Shown here one piece after another: positions 45,109 to 56,699 of a DNA stretch of 64,000 nt (position 1 is the first letter of the stretch; each line of letters opens with the position of its first letter). Where the stretch lies: assembly GCA_947652605.1 (NCBI GenBank), contig OX393578.1, positions 59,341,415-59,405,414 on the forward strand. Reading direction: 5' to 3'. This DNA is from Elmis aenea. Taxonomy: Eukaryota; Arthropoda; Insecta; Coleoptera; Elmidae. A program made the position numbers and the translations under genes. The notes under the pieces were generated by a model. That model was not told where the DNA came from. It searched no databases and was given only the letters and a program-made list of their open reading frames with translations.

Positions 45109-46389
45109 AAGAACTCCGTAATACGTAATGATTTTACTTTATTATTTCAAAAATTCATTATAATAATCTTAAATTTACAACTTTTTTCATACTTTAAATA
45201 TTTTTTTATAATAAATATTGTTAATATTTCTATACGAAAAAAAATCTTTAGAACCAAACTGAATTTATTTACAAATAAAATGAAGGTAAATTGAGGAGAG
45301 CCATTGAAAAAACATCATGTACAAATTATACTTCTCATGTTTTATTTATTGTGTGAAATTACAACTTCACCTATGCATAACTGTAATGTTATTATGTCCT
45401 TTATTTTCTAAACCAAAATTATTATACCGGCAGGAGTTAACTAACAATATTATAGTCGGAAGCACGCAGTAGACATATCGAGGTACCACATTTCATACTA
45501 GTTTGAATTTTCCGACGCATGCCTGAAGCAATACTATGCTACAACTCAAATACATTTCTCAAAAACAAATACGAAGTAGCTTAACTAAGTGTAAATCCTA
45601 TTTCTAAACCCAAGTTTTCAAACATAAAAGTCGTATTGTCTCAGAAATGTTCAAACTTAACAGCGGATTTTTCTCTATTGCAAGAATTATCATATTTTAA
45701 TTCTAAAGCAAGCTAATTTAAGTATATAAAGTTCAATTTTTAAAGCGAAAGCTGGCAATTTACATAAACATCATAGACATCAGTGGCAGCTTAATCTAAG
45801 CTTTACAAAAATCTAGATACTAATTACAAAGCTTATAAATTACGCCATTTGCATTGGGGACTGACATTATCATTTAAAGCGTCTGGATATGAAATAGCAT
45901 GCACGTTTATTTACTTGTAAATGTTATCTTTGAGTGACATGAAAGGCTACAATACAAAATTTTCGATGCTTTTAGTATTTTAGTCCACCACCATGAAGTT
46001 TTTTAAAGCAACTTCAATAAAACCAACGTGAATAAGTTTAATTAAAAATCATTGAAATTTTTCCGTACGATTTCTTGTCGAAAAAGCAAGTAATTATAAT
46101 CGTTTTCAGTTTCTTTTCGACATCGTTATTTCTAAACTTGTAACAACAATTTTTTGATACAATTTAATCTGTACCTAATTGTGAGCATTCCATATTTCTT
46201 AATAAAATAAGTTTACGAACAAACAAAAACTTTCGCTCGTTAAAAATTTCTGAAAAATCGTCTTTTCAGTGGTGCGCGTTTCTCAGAGCATAACTTTTCC
46301 AACTCTTTGGCATAGCTTAAAGGCGTTTACAATTTTATTTTGAGGAGATTGGGCTTGTAAAGTTTTATTTTCTTGCCGATCATTATATT
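45109..46389. other. Non-coding, no structure seen
   Basis: AT-rich throughout, no supported feature. Confidence 0.4.
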
Positions 46390-46397
46390 ATATTTAT

Positions 46398-47012
46398 CAG
46401 TGGCGTATCCTGGTCTCTGATACAAGGTGTGCTACAATTTGAGAAATTAATAATTTATTAATTATTTAATTAATGTTTCTAGAACGACTTTTTTCAGTAC
46501 CTATATCCTACATGTCCATTTTAATGTAGTAATTGTAATAATAACAACAATTAAAAAATTAATGAAAATAATAATGCTATTATTAATATTAATATAATTG
46601 TATAATTGTATAATTGTAAATTGTAACAAATTTTAAAAACTGTCTGATTTGCAGCGTCTAGGCTCTAGGGCTATAAATGTACTTACGGGTGCGATTCTAC
46701 TAGCGCACCAGGTCGAGCGATAATCACGCGCGTCCCCACCAACTCGCCACTACCCTCTCTCCAACCTCACGCTTCAAATGTAGCATAAGATGTGTGCGAT
46801 TTTTGTATAGCGCCGCCGAACAGATAGATGTATGGCTAGCAAACGCAAACACAGCTCCGCGCTCATTACTCGCTTATTTCAACAATGAAACATTACTTTT
46901 TTAGACAATATTGCCAACTTTTTCTTTAAAATTTTCAGAAAAATTGGAAAATAATCTATCTTTTACATTAATAAACATACTCTACCTAGCACCTATGGAA
47001 TATACGCCACTG
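46398..47012. mobile_element. hAT MITE, 615 bp
   Basis: The ends CAGTGGCGTAT and, reversed, CAGTGGCGTAT are bordered by an exact 8-bp duplication ATATTTAT (46390-46397 and 47013-47020). The left interior is pure A/T with ATAATTGTATAATTGTATAA; the right interior is GC-rich (GCGCACCAGGTCGAGCGATA). No coding content. Confidence 0.93.
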
Positions 47013-47020
47013 ATATTTAT

Positions 47021-48683
47021 ATAAGATTGTATTTATTGCAATTTTAATTGATATATACCCAGGACTCATATTATTTGTAAATTTGCACTGGCTGAATTAT
47101 CATTTCATATACTTAATAACTTAGTTATTGTAATAGCGATTCTGTATATATTTCACACAACAATAAATACCGTATTTAATTCTTAACAAGACTCATTTTT
47201 CATTAGTGTAAACATTTTTGTAACTTTTGTCTTAAACTCGAAGCATTTATTTTCCTTTGTAGACATTTATATGACTTCCATGACTAATAATGTTTCCAGC
47301 TGGTTTTAATTAACCAAAGCTAATTAAAATTTTTCTGTGTTCGACTTCGGCGAAAGAAATAAAACTTTTATATTCTCTGAATATACGACGCCGAATAGAT
47401 ACGCCCTTTTAGATAATTTACGGACGCTAAAGCAAGTAGTAAAAACTAGATTCGTGTTGTTTGACGAAATTGATTTCTTTGTAACCTAATTTTGTGACTG
47501 GTTTATTGGGTTATAAGATGATTTTTTTAGTGGCTAATTTCGTTTACATGTACTTAAGAAACCTTATAAAAAATTCAGCCACAAAAAATATTTGTTAAAA
47601 CGTACTAAATATTATATTAAATTGATGTAAAAATAGAATGTAATATTATTTATTTAAATACAGTAGAAATCCACAATAAAAAGACTAGAAGCTTTACATT
47701 TCTGTACTAATAAAGTATGTGAGAATTCATTGTCATGTAGGAACACTACAATTTTCTAATTAGAGAGCTTCTGTCACATGAAAACTGATTTTTTTATTTG
47801 AAAATTTTGTGGCAAAATAGAACTTTATCACAATTTCTTACAGCATTTGCTCGCGACTCATATAAATCTCAATTTGTTGTAGTAGCAATTCATGGGAACA
47901 CATTGGATCGATAAGGCAATTTTCCGAATCATTAGCGAAGGTGAAAATTATCGTGAAAATTGCGATTCGTCCAAGTGTATTTCCACGTATTGTGCTCTCT
48001 ATGTATTGTGTTCAGTGAATCAAGATTTGCAATGTAAGTCGTCTTGAAAATAATTCTCTCGACAAAGAAATTATCAAAAGGACATTGCTGGTAAAAATAT
48101 ACAGTGTGTTCGTTAAGGGTTTGCATTTGCGCACCAACTGTGCAATAAGAGACAGCGTTTAGCTTCACAAACAACATTTTCAACAAGTGTATGTTTTTAA
48201 GAGGAAATACGCTAATTCAGAAACTTATTTTCGAACATTGAAAGTAAAGATAATGTCATTGGAAGTCGAGTCAGCACCGCTACGAATGAAAACCACATTT
48301 ACACGAGTTCCTTAACGTACTGCCTGAATCTGGAGGAAATTCAATAAACCTTGCATCCTTATCCTGCGCCTTCGGCCAGATCTTTAATGACGATAAAAGA
48401 TATACTGTTTGTGTAAAACTCTAAGAAGCCCATTTAATAGATTTTAGATTCCGGCTTATCAGATTGCATGTTAGAAACAGATCGGGCGCAAAAGATTAAC
48501 TGACGAAAACATCGAATAAACAGCGAGCTTTCCTAATGTAAAGTGAAAAATAAAAACGAACCACGACGATCGGAACTAATTCAACCGCATTTTCTACAAG
48601 GGGGTTTTGATAACTTTCTGGATGTTACCATTCTCATTCGCTTTTGATCAGCATTTAGATATTTAGGTCTGCTGAAGTGCTGA
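47021..48683. other. Non-coding, no structure seen
   Basis: An 84-codon minus frame at 47932-48186 (MLKMLFVKLNAVSYCTVGAQ...) has no recognisable motif, and I do not support it as a gene. Confidence 0.35.
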
Positions 48684-48685
48684 TA

Positions 48686-49812
48686 GGGGAAGTTGGGGTA
48701 AGATGACTAGGTTAACAAGAAAATTAAGTTTTGGACAAGAGAAAAATGATATAATTAAATAAAAATGACGAATACAAACATTAATGAATTACCTTTGAAT
48801 TCCCTATGATTTTAAAGTAAACAGCGCTTCCAATATTACAATAAAAAAATATAAACAAAAAATGTCATTTTACCCCATAGTGCGGGTAAGATGACGAACA
48901 TAATGGGGTAAGATGGCGCTTACATTCATAAAACACAAATAAATTGTCCTTGGCCATCATAAGTGGTGCAGTCTTCATGGCACCACTCTTGACATTTGCA
49001 ACACTGAATCCAGTCTGTCGCTGGTGGTTCTGTATAAGGTTTGTGGCAGATTAGACAATAATAGGATAAAGATTCAGTTGTTTTTTCATTAGGCCCATTT
49101 CCTCCCTTCTGTTTTGCTAACCTGTCTTTCTCTTCTAAATGATTTTTTTATGGGAGTGTCAGTAATAACGCTCGCTGAGAGTTTTTTTATTATTTTGAAC
49201 AGGACAATTAATAGTTGGCAAGGGTCTGATTTTCCACAGTGAGGTGTCAGATTTCGACTTTGAGCAGCTAGGGCTTGTTCCTTTAGAAATAAATAGTGTG
49301 CCCTTTACAATCCTTGATGATGAAGAAGGTTTGTAGGTTCTTGGCATTGATGTTCTGGATGTTATAACATTTTATTACCAAAAACAGTGCTTACTGGTTG
49401 CTGGGGCAAGATGACGAATCGTTATCTTAACCCTGTCATCTTACCCCACTACATATTAAAAATGTTTTTCTAATTTACATAAAAAACTACAAAAAGATTT
49501 ATAAAATTTAAACAGAATACCAATACTATCACAGGTAATGTACAACCTACAGCAAAATTCAATTTGTTTTTACCCGAGTTTTCCAAAAAAAACACTAAAC
49601 ACCGGCAATAAATATTGTAACCGAACATGTGATGACAAACAATTGCTTTTAACGGAAGAAATTTGAACTATATTAAAATCTTATCAGCTAATATTAACTT
49701 CGTCTACTAACCTCCAGATGGTAGTGAAAATTTTGAATTTGAGTTTTTGATGGATTGCCTGTAAAAATCGTTCGTTATCTTACCCTGTTCGTCATCTTAC
49801 CCCAACTTCCCC
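48686..49812 (-). mobile_element. pogo-type element with GGGGTAAGATGACG repeats
   Basis: Perfect inverted ends GGGGAAGTTGGGGTAAGATG, flanked by TA (48684-48685 and 49813-49814). Six or so further GGGG(T/C)AAGATG(A/G)CG words lie near 48884, 48906, 49403, 49434 and 49775-49795, in both orientations. The TA target plus the transposase tail inside assign it to the pogo branch of Tc1/mariner. Confidence 0.9.
48926..49347 (-). pseudogene. pogo-like transposase C-terminus with PHD-type finger
   Basis: Minus strand, two frames. The first (49347 down to 49159) reads MPRTYKPSSSSRIVKGTLFI... The second, overlapping from about 49190, gives ASVITDTPIKKSFRREKDRL, the linker typical of pogo/Jerky-like transposases (S.V.TDTP.K......). 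It continues YYCLICHKPYTEPPATDWIQ, then CCKCQEWCHEDCTTYDGQ and GQFICVL with a stop at 48926. The C..C...(W)I.C..C..W.H..C...FIC spacing is that of the PHD-like finger closing many insect pogo proteins; the last cysteine of the final pair is cut off by the stop. The DDE core is absent, so the element is non-autonomous. Confidence 0.82.
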
Positions 49813-49814
49813 TA

Positions 49815-51090
49815 CTTTTTTTTTAATGCCCAATTTAAGAACCATATGAAAAACACGTTCAGATAAGATGCTCAAACGCTCTAGTATTCTTTTTAGACCA
49901 GCTAATAGTGGTTGGATTATTTGTAACGTCTAGAATACAGGATTGAATTACTGCAGCTATATAATTTAATGAAGCTTAATTTTTTTACCAGGAGAAAACT
50001 CGCAGATTTCTGGAAGACAATATTTGGTGCATGTGATCTAAAATAACTCCTCTTATTTTTATGTGCCACCTACTTGTTCGCCTTAATATCAGATATTCTC
50101 ATATAAGTACTTTTTAACAATAAAAATATTCTATTTTCCGTTCGTTGCTAAAACATTTTAAAAATAATAATGCAGTCTGTAATGGAAAATGTTTTATCTT
50201 GAATGATTCCAGGTACGTGCAATACTATCAACTGTTACTGTAACCCCAAGGGACGTATAGTTTTCAGTTTTATTTTTAAGAGTGATGGCTTTGTACCTAG
50301 TAAAGTACGGTTTTATTAACTTTGACATACTTTGAGCAACTATATCGACAAATATTTTTTAACTAGTAGAGATATTGACTTGAAACTTACAGGGATTGGT
50401 TATTTGATTCACCTGCAGATATCAAAGTCATTTTGCAGCTACGTACATAGAGAGAATATGGCTTATAAATTTTGCTAGCAGTTATGAAGTTACAATAAAT
50501 TTGTTGAAATAAATTTTTGACGTTTTTACAATTCGCTGTCAGCTTATCAAAATTTATAGAATGATACATTTTAAAATGTACTCAAACCAAGCGTGCTGAA
50601 GACTTAACCACTTGTAATTTTTGAGTTTATTACATAACGTGGTTAGACAAAAACGTAAAACAGAATTTTTGGAAATTTTAATTGCCCTAAAATGTATATT
50701 ATCAAAACAAATTGAAACCAAAACTTAAAATATCATAGACACGTCACGGGTACTCCAAATAACAATTATATTTACCTTTATTTTGACTAAACACGAGTAT
50801 TTTAAGTTCAAAAACTGAAAAAATACACTTTCATTGGGAAGAAATCAAAATGTTTAAAAGCGAAAAAATTTGTATAAACTGCAATAAAAGAAGTTTCCTA
50901 AACATATCAAAAATTACATTACAAAAGTCCCTTATGGATCAGGCATTTCTTACGTATTAAAAAATTACAAAAGCATATTTAGCTACACTACGACCCTAAA
51001 TTTGAACGATTGGCTTGAAATAATAAAATATGTATGCTTGTTTTCGTAATTTCATTAAAATTTTGCCAAAAATGAGATGATTATTGACCA
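49815..51090. other. Non-coding, no structure seen
   Basis: AT-rich, with no supported frame or repeat. Confidence 0.4.
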
Positions 51091-51099
51091 CAAATATCC

Positions 51100-51265
51100 C
51101 TATCATTACAAGGTTGTACCAAGTTTTGTATAGGCCATTAAATAAACAAGGATGCGTGCTCAGTTCAATATTATTCTCAGTAGTTATAGATGGGGTAATT
51201 AAAAAAGTACAACAAAATAGAACACTGTTTCATCTAGGCAACTGAAAAAAGGAAACAATTTATAA
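51100..51265 (+). mobile_element. LINE reverse transcriptase, left part of split copy
   Basis: The plus-strand reading IPIITRLYQVLYRPLNKQ is followed by GCVLSSILFSVVIDGVIKKV, the conserved (R/K)QGC.LSP.LF...I block of LINE reverse transcriptases. The next block, Y.DD, is found 1.38 kb further right (from 52648), beyond an inserted piggyBac element. A stop (GN*) precedes the break. Confidence 0.8.
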
Positions 51266-52643
51266 CCCATTTGTTCCCACAACATTTTTTTTTTTCAAAT
51301 TTTTAAATAAAACGTTTTTTATTATTAGAAATATGTCCAAACTACAAATTATGCAAGTTTTTCAAAAAGAAGTGAAAAAAAAGCACGTACTCATATGAGT
51401 ACAACGGGAACATAGCGGCGGCAAAGAAAATAAAAATTATATTATTTTTTACTAATTTATTGTAATAATTTACAATCGAAAACTGGTATTCACTATGAAA
51501 CTTTATGAAACATTCTCTTTCCAAACAGTGTGACATGGCGTTTGATACAAATGCACCTTGCTCGTTGATGACATATGCTACAGCGCAACTGTTTATCAAT
51601 TATTTCTTAGGAAAATGTCCTCCTTGATCCTGTATAATACTTTTTGGGACCGTACGTGGATGCCCGGAAAGTTGAGCTTTCTCAAAGACTCTTAAGTGAT
51701 GTCTTAATACACTTCGTATGAAATTCAGTAAATCAATATTTCTACCTGCTAATGAATGTATCCTTCAGGCGTTCACTTGTAATATTCAGCCACCTTTTTT
51801 TACCTTGGATGGACACGATAAATATTTACAGATTTGTCTAGCAAGTCTACATCCCCCATAGCTGTATTATAATTGGCAAAGAGACAAGGTTGGGGCACAT
51901 AATTTTTTTTCTTTTTGCTACTTAGACCAACGTTTCACTTTGAAAAGAGGATGTATACTATCATAATTTGTCATTATAGTCACAATACTATTGTCCATTG
52001 TCCTTTCACTTTACCAGAAGCAATAAATATTCTTCGTCATATTTATATTGGAAACAACCGCGAATTTCTTTTTTCATTTGTTGCTGATCAAAAAAAGGAT
52101 TTTTTTTTGTGCGATTAACTATAAGAGTTTTCATCAAACATGACTTGTAAACAAGTTGTCGACAATTATTATATGGTCTGCCGGTTTTATCACTACTTTT
52201 AGTAAGTCCAATACAACTTTAGATCCTAAGGGCAAATTTAGCCCTAACAACGTAATGCCCCAGTGTACTCATATGAGTACACCAGTAAGTAACTATGAAA
52301 AAAAATCACACTATGTATTTTGTTTAATATTTGCATGAATAACTGTAAAACATACATACCTGAGTAACAAATTTCAGCAGAAAAATTAATTTATATTTTA
52401 AAACAAAGATAAAAATTAATAACAAAGTACACAGTGACAATAGCACAGTTGTAGAACAAAGTAAAGTGACGTTTTTTCCTATATATTTAGAAGCAACATT
52501 TAGGTTTAAAATTTTAATCTACTATTCCCTATTCTGTGTACTTCTAAGTAGTACTAAACATTCCCACCTATATGTAACTAATGGAACTAAAAAAAAAATA
52601 TTTTATGAACCGTACTCAAATGAGTACACTGGGAACAAATGAG
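51266..52643 (-). mobile_element. Decayed piggyBac element inside a LINE
   Basis: The left end CCCATTTGTTCCCA pairs with the right end (reversed CTCATTTGTTCCCA). The flanking tetranucleotides read ATAA and CTAA, eroded versions of TTAA. Exact 16-bp palindromes GTACTCATATGAGTAC lie at 51387 and 52265, with a one-base variant at 52612. It carries a degraded transposase on the minus strand. It separates two halves of a LINE reverse-transcriptase frame, which fixes the insertion point independently of the terminal repeats. Confidence 0.88.
51493..52250 (-). pseudogene. piggyBac transposase, C-terminal half, degenerate
   Basis: Minus-strand blocks in the right order but in several frames: KFALGSKVVLDLLKVVIKPA, then DHIIIVDNLFTS (second catalytic D), KKEIRGCFQYKYDEEY, TIMTNYDSIHPLFKVKRW, YNTAMGDVDLLDKSVNIYRV (third catalytic D), and a cysteine-rich tail RCSICHQRARCICIKRHVTL ending FHKVS and a stop at 51493-51495. 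The N-terminal half with the first D is deleted. The pattern is that of the PGBD-type branch rather than a recent copy of the element at 11414, whose blocks differ (YIDNFYTS, GIDLSDQM). Confidence 0.85.
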
Positions 52644-52647
52644 CTAA

Positions 52648-53160
52648 CGTACCCAGATGACATGGTCTTAGTCGCGCAAACAGAATAAAATGTGTAGCAT
52701 AATCTAGAAACTCTAAATAAGGAATTGAAAAAAATCAATGTGAAAATAAAAACAGAAACTTTGAACGTTACAACACAGAGCAAAGGGTATAACATCACTT
52801 TAAATGGGCTGACGTTGAAAGAGGTAGGAGTGATCATAGAGAAATATGGAGGAATGGACAAGGAAATAAGCGAAAGGACAGGAAATTTGGGAATAATATT
52901 TAACAGTTTAGAACAAGATTTTTTTGGAAATAGAGAAGTCCCAAAACGAACAAAAGTGGAAGTGGCAGAAAAGGTAGTAACTCAGGCACTTTTATACGAA
53001 AGTGAAACGTGAAGACTCACTAAGAAAAATTCGAGGAAAACCAAAAAAGATTGAATCAAAAATGAAACATATAGGGCACAGTAAAAGATAAAATCAGTTG
53101 AAACAAAAATACAACTCAATAGTCCTACACCTAAGAGTAGAAGGACTCATGACTAAATAA
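52648..53160 (+). mobile_element. LINE reverse transcriptase, right part of split copy
   Basis: TYPDDMVLVAQTE, the Y.DD active-site block with A replaced by P, is followed after stops by LNKELKKINVKIKTETLNVT, LKEVGVIIEKYGGMDKEISE and EVAEKVVTQALLYESETWRL (normally LYG.ETW.L). The end near 53160 is AAT-rich (ACTAAATAATAAAATAAATA). It joins logically to 51100-51265. Confidence 0.8.
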
Positions 53161-53169
53161 TAAAATAAA

Positions 53170-55189
53170 TAAACCAATTGCGTATGCTTTCAATTAATTA
53201 CAACACTAAAATAACAAGAAAAATATTACCAGTCTATAAATGGTTTGATTTGTTTAATAATATAATAGGTTTATTAAAAAATCGCTCGTTTTTTCTCTGG
53301 TCAAAATGCAAGACCAGTTTAAAAACTCTCTTTTTTTATCAGTTGCATCCTTATTTATTTATCTACCTATTTCCCCGTTGAAAACTGATTTTTAAACAAA
53401 ACAATTTGTCTTATTTGCATTTATACATAACTTAATACAAAGCATACTCATTGGGCGATGTATATCCAATAATTTTGTAATACTGTGATATTTACTTGTT
53501 CTGATTTGGCTAATACGCAAAAGGTTTACAAAGTTTTGTGTTATTCACTAATATTTGCTTTCAGTTTTGTAAAAATTACTGTTTCATTGCGAAATTAAGT
53601 TCACTTTTGAATGGGTTTTAGCCCGGATTTCTTTGTTTAAATCAAATCATCGAGCAACCTTTTTTTTCCACGATCAAAAACTGTCACATAATCTATCAAT
53701 AACGCATTTTACGCGCGCTGTATGTATCTGACGATAAAAAAGCAGCCGTTTGCGGTAAACGATCGTTTCATAAGGTTTTTTTACCCCGAATGTTACTTGC
53801 TCTCAAGGAACATAAAGTCATTTCGCATATCGTAATTTCTGCGAATTTCTTACAAACCACGTCTCGAACGTGATCGAAATTTTTGTGTTAGTAAAAGTTC
53901 AAAGAGACGATTTGCATACGTTCATGCGAGGTGAAAAAGTTGGTGGAAGTTTTTTATGCAAATGTAGCGCGCAATGCTACATGTTTTGTAGTTGTACAGC
54001 CAAATTTGGGGCTTCTAATAAATTTACAGCACTTGATGCATCTTATTGTGTTAATAATTACCTCAATTATGATTGAAAATGTGTGAAAATTGGATAAACT
54101 GCATAGAAACACATATCTATCAATGTAAAAATCCATAAAAATATAAACCGTTTCTCACGAATTTAAATAAAATGAATAATTAATATAATTACGCTTTGAT
54201 TCCTTGAAAAATCGTAAGTAAATTAAATTGCGCAATCGTTTATAGTAGAAGGGGTTTAGGTTCACTAACTTGTCGTAGTCTAATTTAGTGCTTCTTAAAT
54301 ATTTTGATCCTTACACAAAACTTAGGACCATACGAAAAAGTTTTCTTGAAAAGCTTGAAGCATGGCTTATTCGAATGATTTCAAAAAGATTCAATAATTT
54401 GTTAATTATAAACATTAAAAGTGAAACTGTAAGAAAACTGACTCCCGATAAAATTCTTGCCGAAACTGTTTCCAGAGGAAACCAGAAAATACATTTTAAC
54501 TTATAAATAAGGTCAAATTCAAACTGTACTTTTTTTGTTATCCATTTTTACAATATAAATATCTTAAAACTAAAAAATTTTCATGAACAATCTAAACATG
54601 TACTGCACTTATTGGATAATACACAAATATGAAAACATTTTTCCAAAGACCTATTGTAAATCAGCGTATTTGGACGTGTTTTTTGTTGGAAAAAAGTACA
54701 ACTAACTTCCCACGTAAGAAATAAAAAGGAAAAAGACAACTTGTTTGCAACTGCTGTATTTGGCATTTTCTCAGTGTAAATAGGAAAGTTTAAATGAAAC
54801 TTTTTGTGCACAAATTCAAAGCCACATGAGTCGATTTCGTGAATATTGGAGGCATTAATTCATGGATCAGCCAGTTTGTTGAAATTCAGCACGTCTCGAG
54901 TACCACAGCAGCTTAAAGGGCACTTCGATTCCATTACTCAGAATCTTATTCATTATGATTCAGTAATTGACTTAATGTGAATTATGTATCATAATAAACG
55001 TCCCATCAGGCTGTATTTGTAAACTAAAACTTCTGTTTTTTAAGACGCGCGAATGTATTATGAACTTATCTTTTGGCGTGCGCAAGAAAACAGTTTTTAT
55101 TTGCCTAGACCGTGAAAAACAAAGTTTCATTGTCAATTAATACTAGTTATGTCTATTAAAGCAACGATTTACTGCTTTAACATCGCATG
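53170..55189. other. 2 kb AT-rich DNA, no features recognised
   Basis: ATGTAGCGCGCAATGCTACAT near 53960 is a short palindrome. A 72-codon plus frame at 54288-54506 (FLEKLEAWLIRMISKRF) faintly recalls LINE tail sequence but is too weak to call. Confidence 0.35.
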
Positions 55190-56695
55190 TCCTTCATCTA
55201 CTCCGGAAAGAGTGACTCCCGGAGCGAGCAAACAACGAGACGCCAATCAACATGTCACTTATTCGTTTCGGGTTATAAGGCTCGCGGAAGGAGCATACAG
55301 ATCCATCTACACGTCGCCTGTTATACGCTCCGGGGTCTGACTCCCAGAGCAAACATACAGCACGACATCCATGTACACGTCGCGTGTTACTTATCCGCTC
55401 CGCAAAGTCTGGCTCCCGGAGCGAGCTTACCGCACTAGACATCCATCTACACGTCGCGTGTTACTTATCCGCTCCGGGAAGTCTGGCTCCCGGAGCGAGC
55501 TAGCAGCACTAAACATCCATCTACACGTCGCGTGCTACTTATCCGCTCCGGGAAGTCTGGCTACCGGAGCAAGCATACAGCACTAGACATCCATCTACAC
55601 GTCGCGTGTTACGTATCCGCTCCGGAAAGTCTGGCTCCCGGAGCGAGCATACAGCACTAGACATCCATCTACACGTCGCGTGTTATCCGCTCCGGGAAGT
55701 CTGGCTCCCGGGGCGAGCTTACCGCACTAGACATCCATCTACACGTTGCGTGTTACTTATCCGCTCCGGGAAGTCTGGCTCCCGGAGCGAGCTAGCAGCA
55801 CTAGACATCCATCTACACGTCGCGTGCTACTTATCCGCTCCGGGAAGTCTGGCTACCGGAGCAAGCATACAGCACTAGACATCCATCTACACGTCGCGTG
55901 TTACTTATCCGCTCCGGGAAGTCTGGCTCCCGGAGCGAGCATACAGCACTAGACCCATCTACACGTCGCGTGTTACTTATCCGCTTCGGGAAGTCTGGCT
56001 CCCGGAGCGAGCATACAGCACTAGACATCCATCTACACGTCGCGTTACTTATCCGCTCCGGGAAGTCTGGCTCCCGGAGCGAGCATACAGCACTAGACAT
56101 CCATCTACACGTCGCGTATTACTTATCCGCTCCGGGAAGCCTGGCTTTCGAAGCGAGCATACTTCACTAGACACATCTACACGTCGCGTGTTACTATCCG
56201 CTCCGGGAAGTCTGGCTCCCGGAGCGAGCATACAGCACTAGACCTCCATCTACACGTCGCGTATTACTTATTCGCTCCGGGAAGCCTGGCTCCCGGAGCG
56301 AGCATACAGCACTAGACATCCATCTACACGTCGCGTGTTATCCGCTCCGGGAAGTCTGGCTCCCGGAGCGAGCATACAGCACTAGACATCCATCTACACG
56401 TCGCGTATTACTTATCCGCTCCGGGAAGCCTGGCTCTCGGAGCGAGCATACTTCACTAGACCCATCTACACGTCGCGTTACTAATCCGCTCCGGGAAGTC
56501 TGGCTCCCGGAGCGAGCATACAGCACTAGACATCCATCTACACGTCGCGTATTACTTATTCGTTTCGGGAAGCCTGGCTCCCGGAGCGAGCATACAGCAC
56601 TAGACATCCATCTACACGTCGCGTGTTATCCGCTCCGGGAAGTCTGGCTCCCGGAGCGAGCATACAGCACTACATTCATCTACACGTGCGACGTT
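55190..56695. repeat. GC-rich satellite, about 74-bp unit with hairpin, about 21 copies
   Basis: Unit: CGCTCCGGGA-AGTCTGGC-TCCCGGAGCG-AGCATACAGCACTAGACATC-CATCTACACGTCGCGTGTTA-CTTATC. ATCCATCTAC recurs at 55441, 55515, 55589, 55663, 55733, 55807 and 55881; the 70-bp steps are units lacking CTTA. The CGCTCCGGGA/TCCCGGAGCG pair is a perfect 10-bp stem. Diagnostic variants recur about every four units (GAGCTTACCGCACTAGAC at about 55425 and 55717; CTACCGGAGCAAGCATAC at about 55561 and 55853), so there is a higher-order repeat. Many 60-90 codon frames on both strands are products of the repeat. Confidence 0.96.
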
Positions 56696-56699
56696 TCTT

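Noticed and set aside
48200..48600. Slightly GC-richer stretch considered as an upstream Rgk exon
   Set aside because: Stops in all minus-strand frames and no splice-site pair with the required phase 2 exit.
55149..56607. Many 60-90 codon frames on both strands
   Set aside because: All are derived from the 74-bp satellite and shift frame with each unit.
55190..56695. CRISPR-like regular array
   Set aside because: The whole 74-bp unit is repeated with no unique spacers, in a eukaryotic context; it is a satellite.
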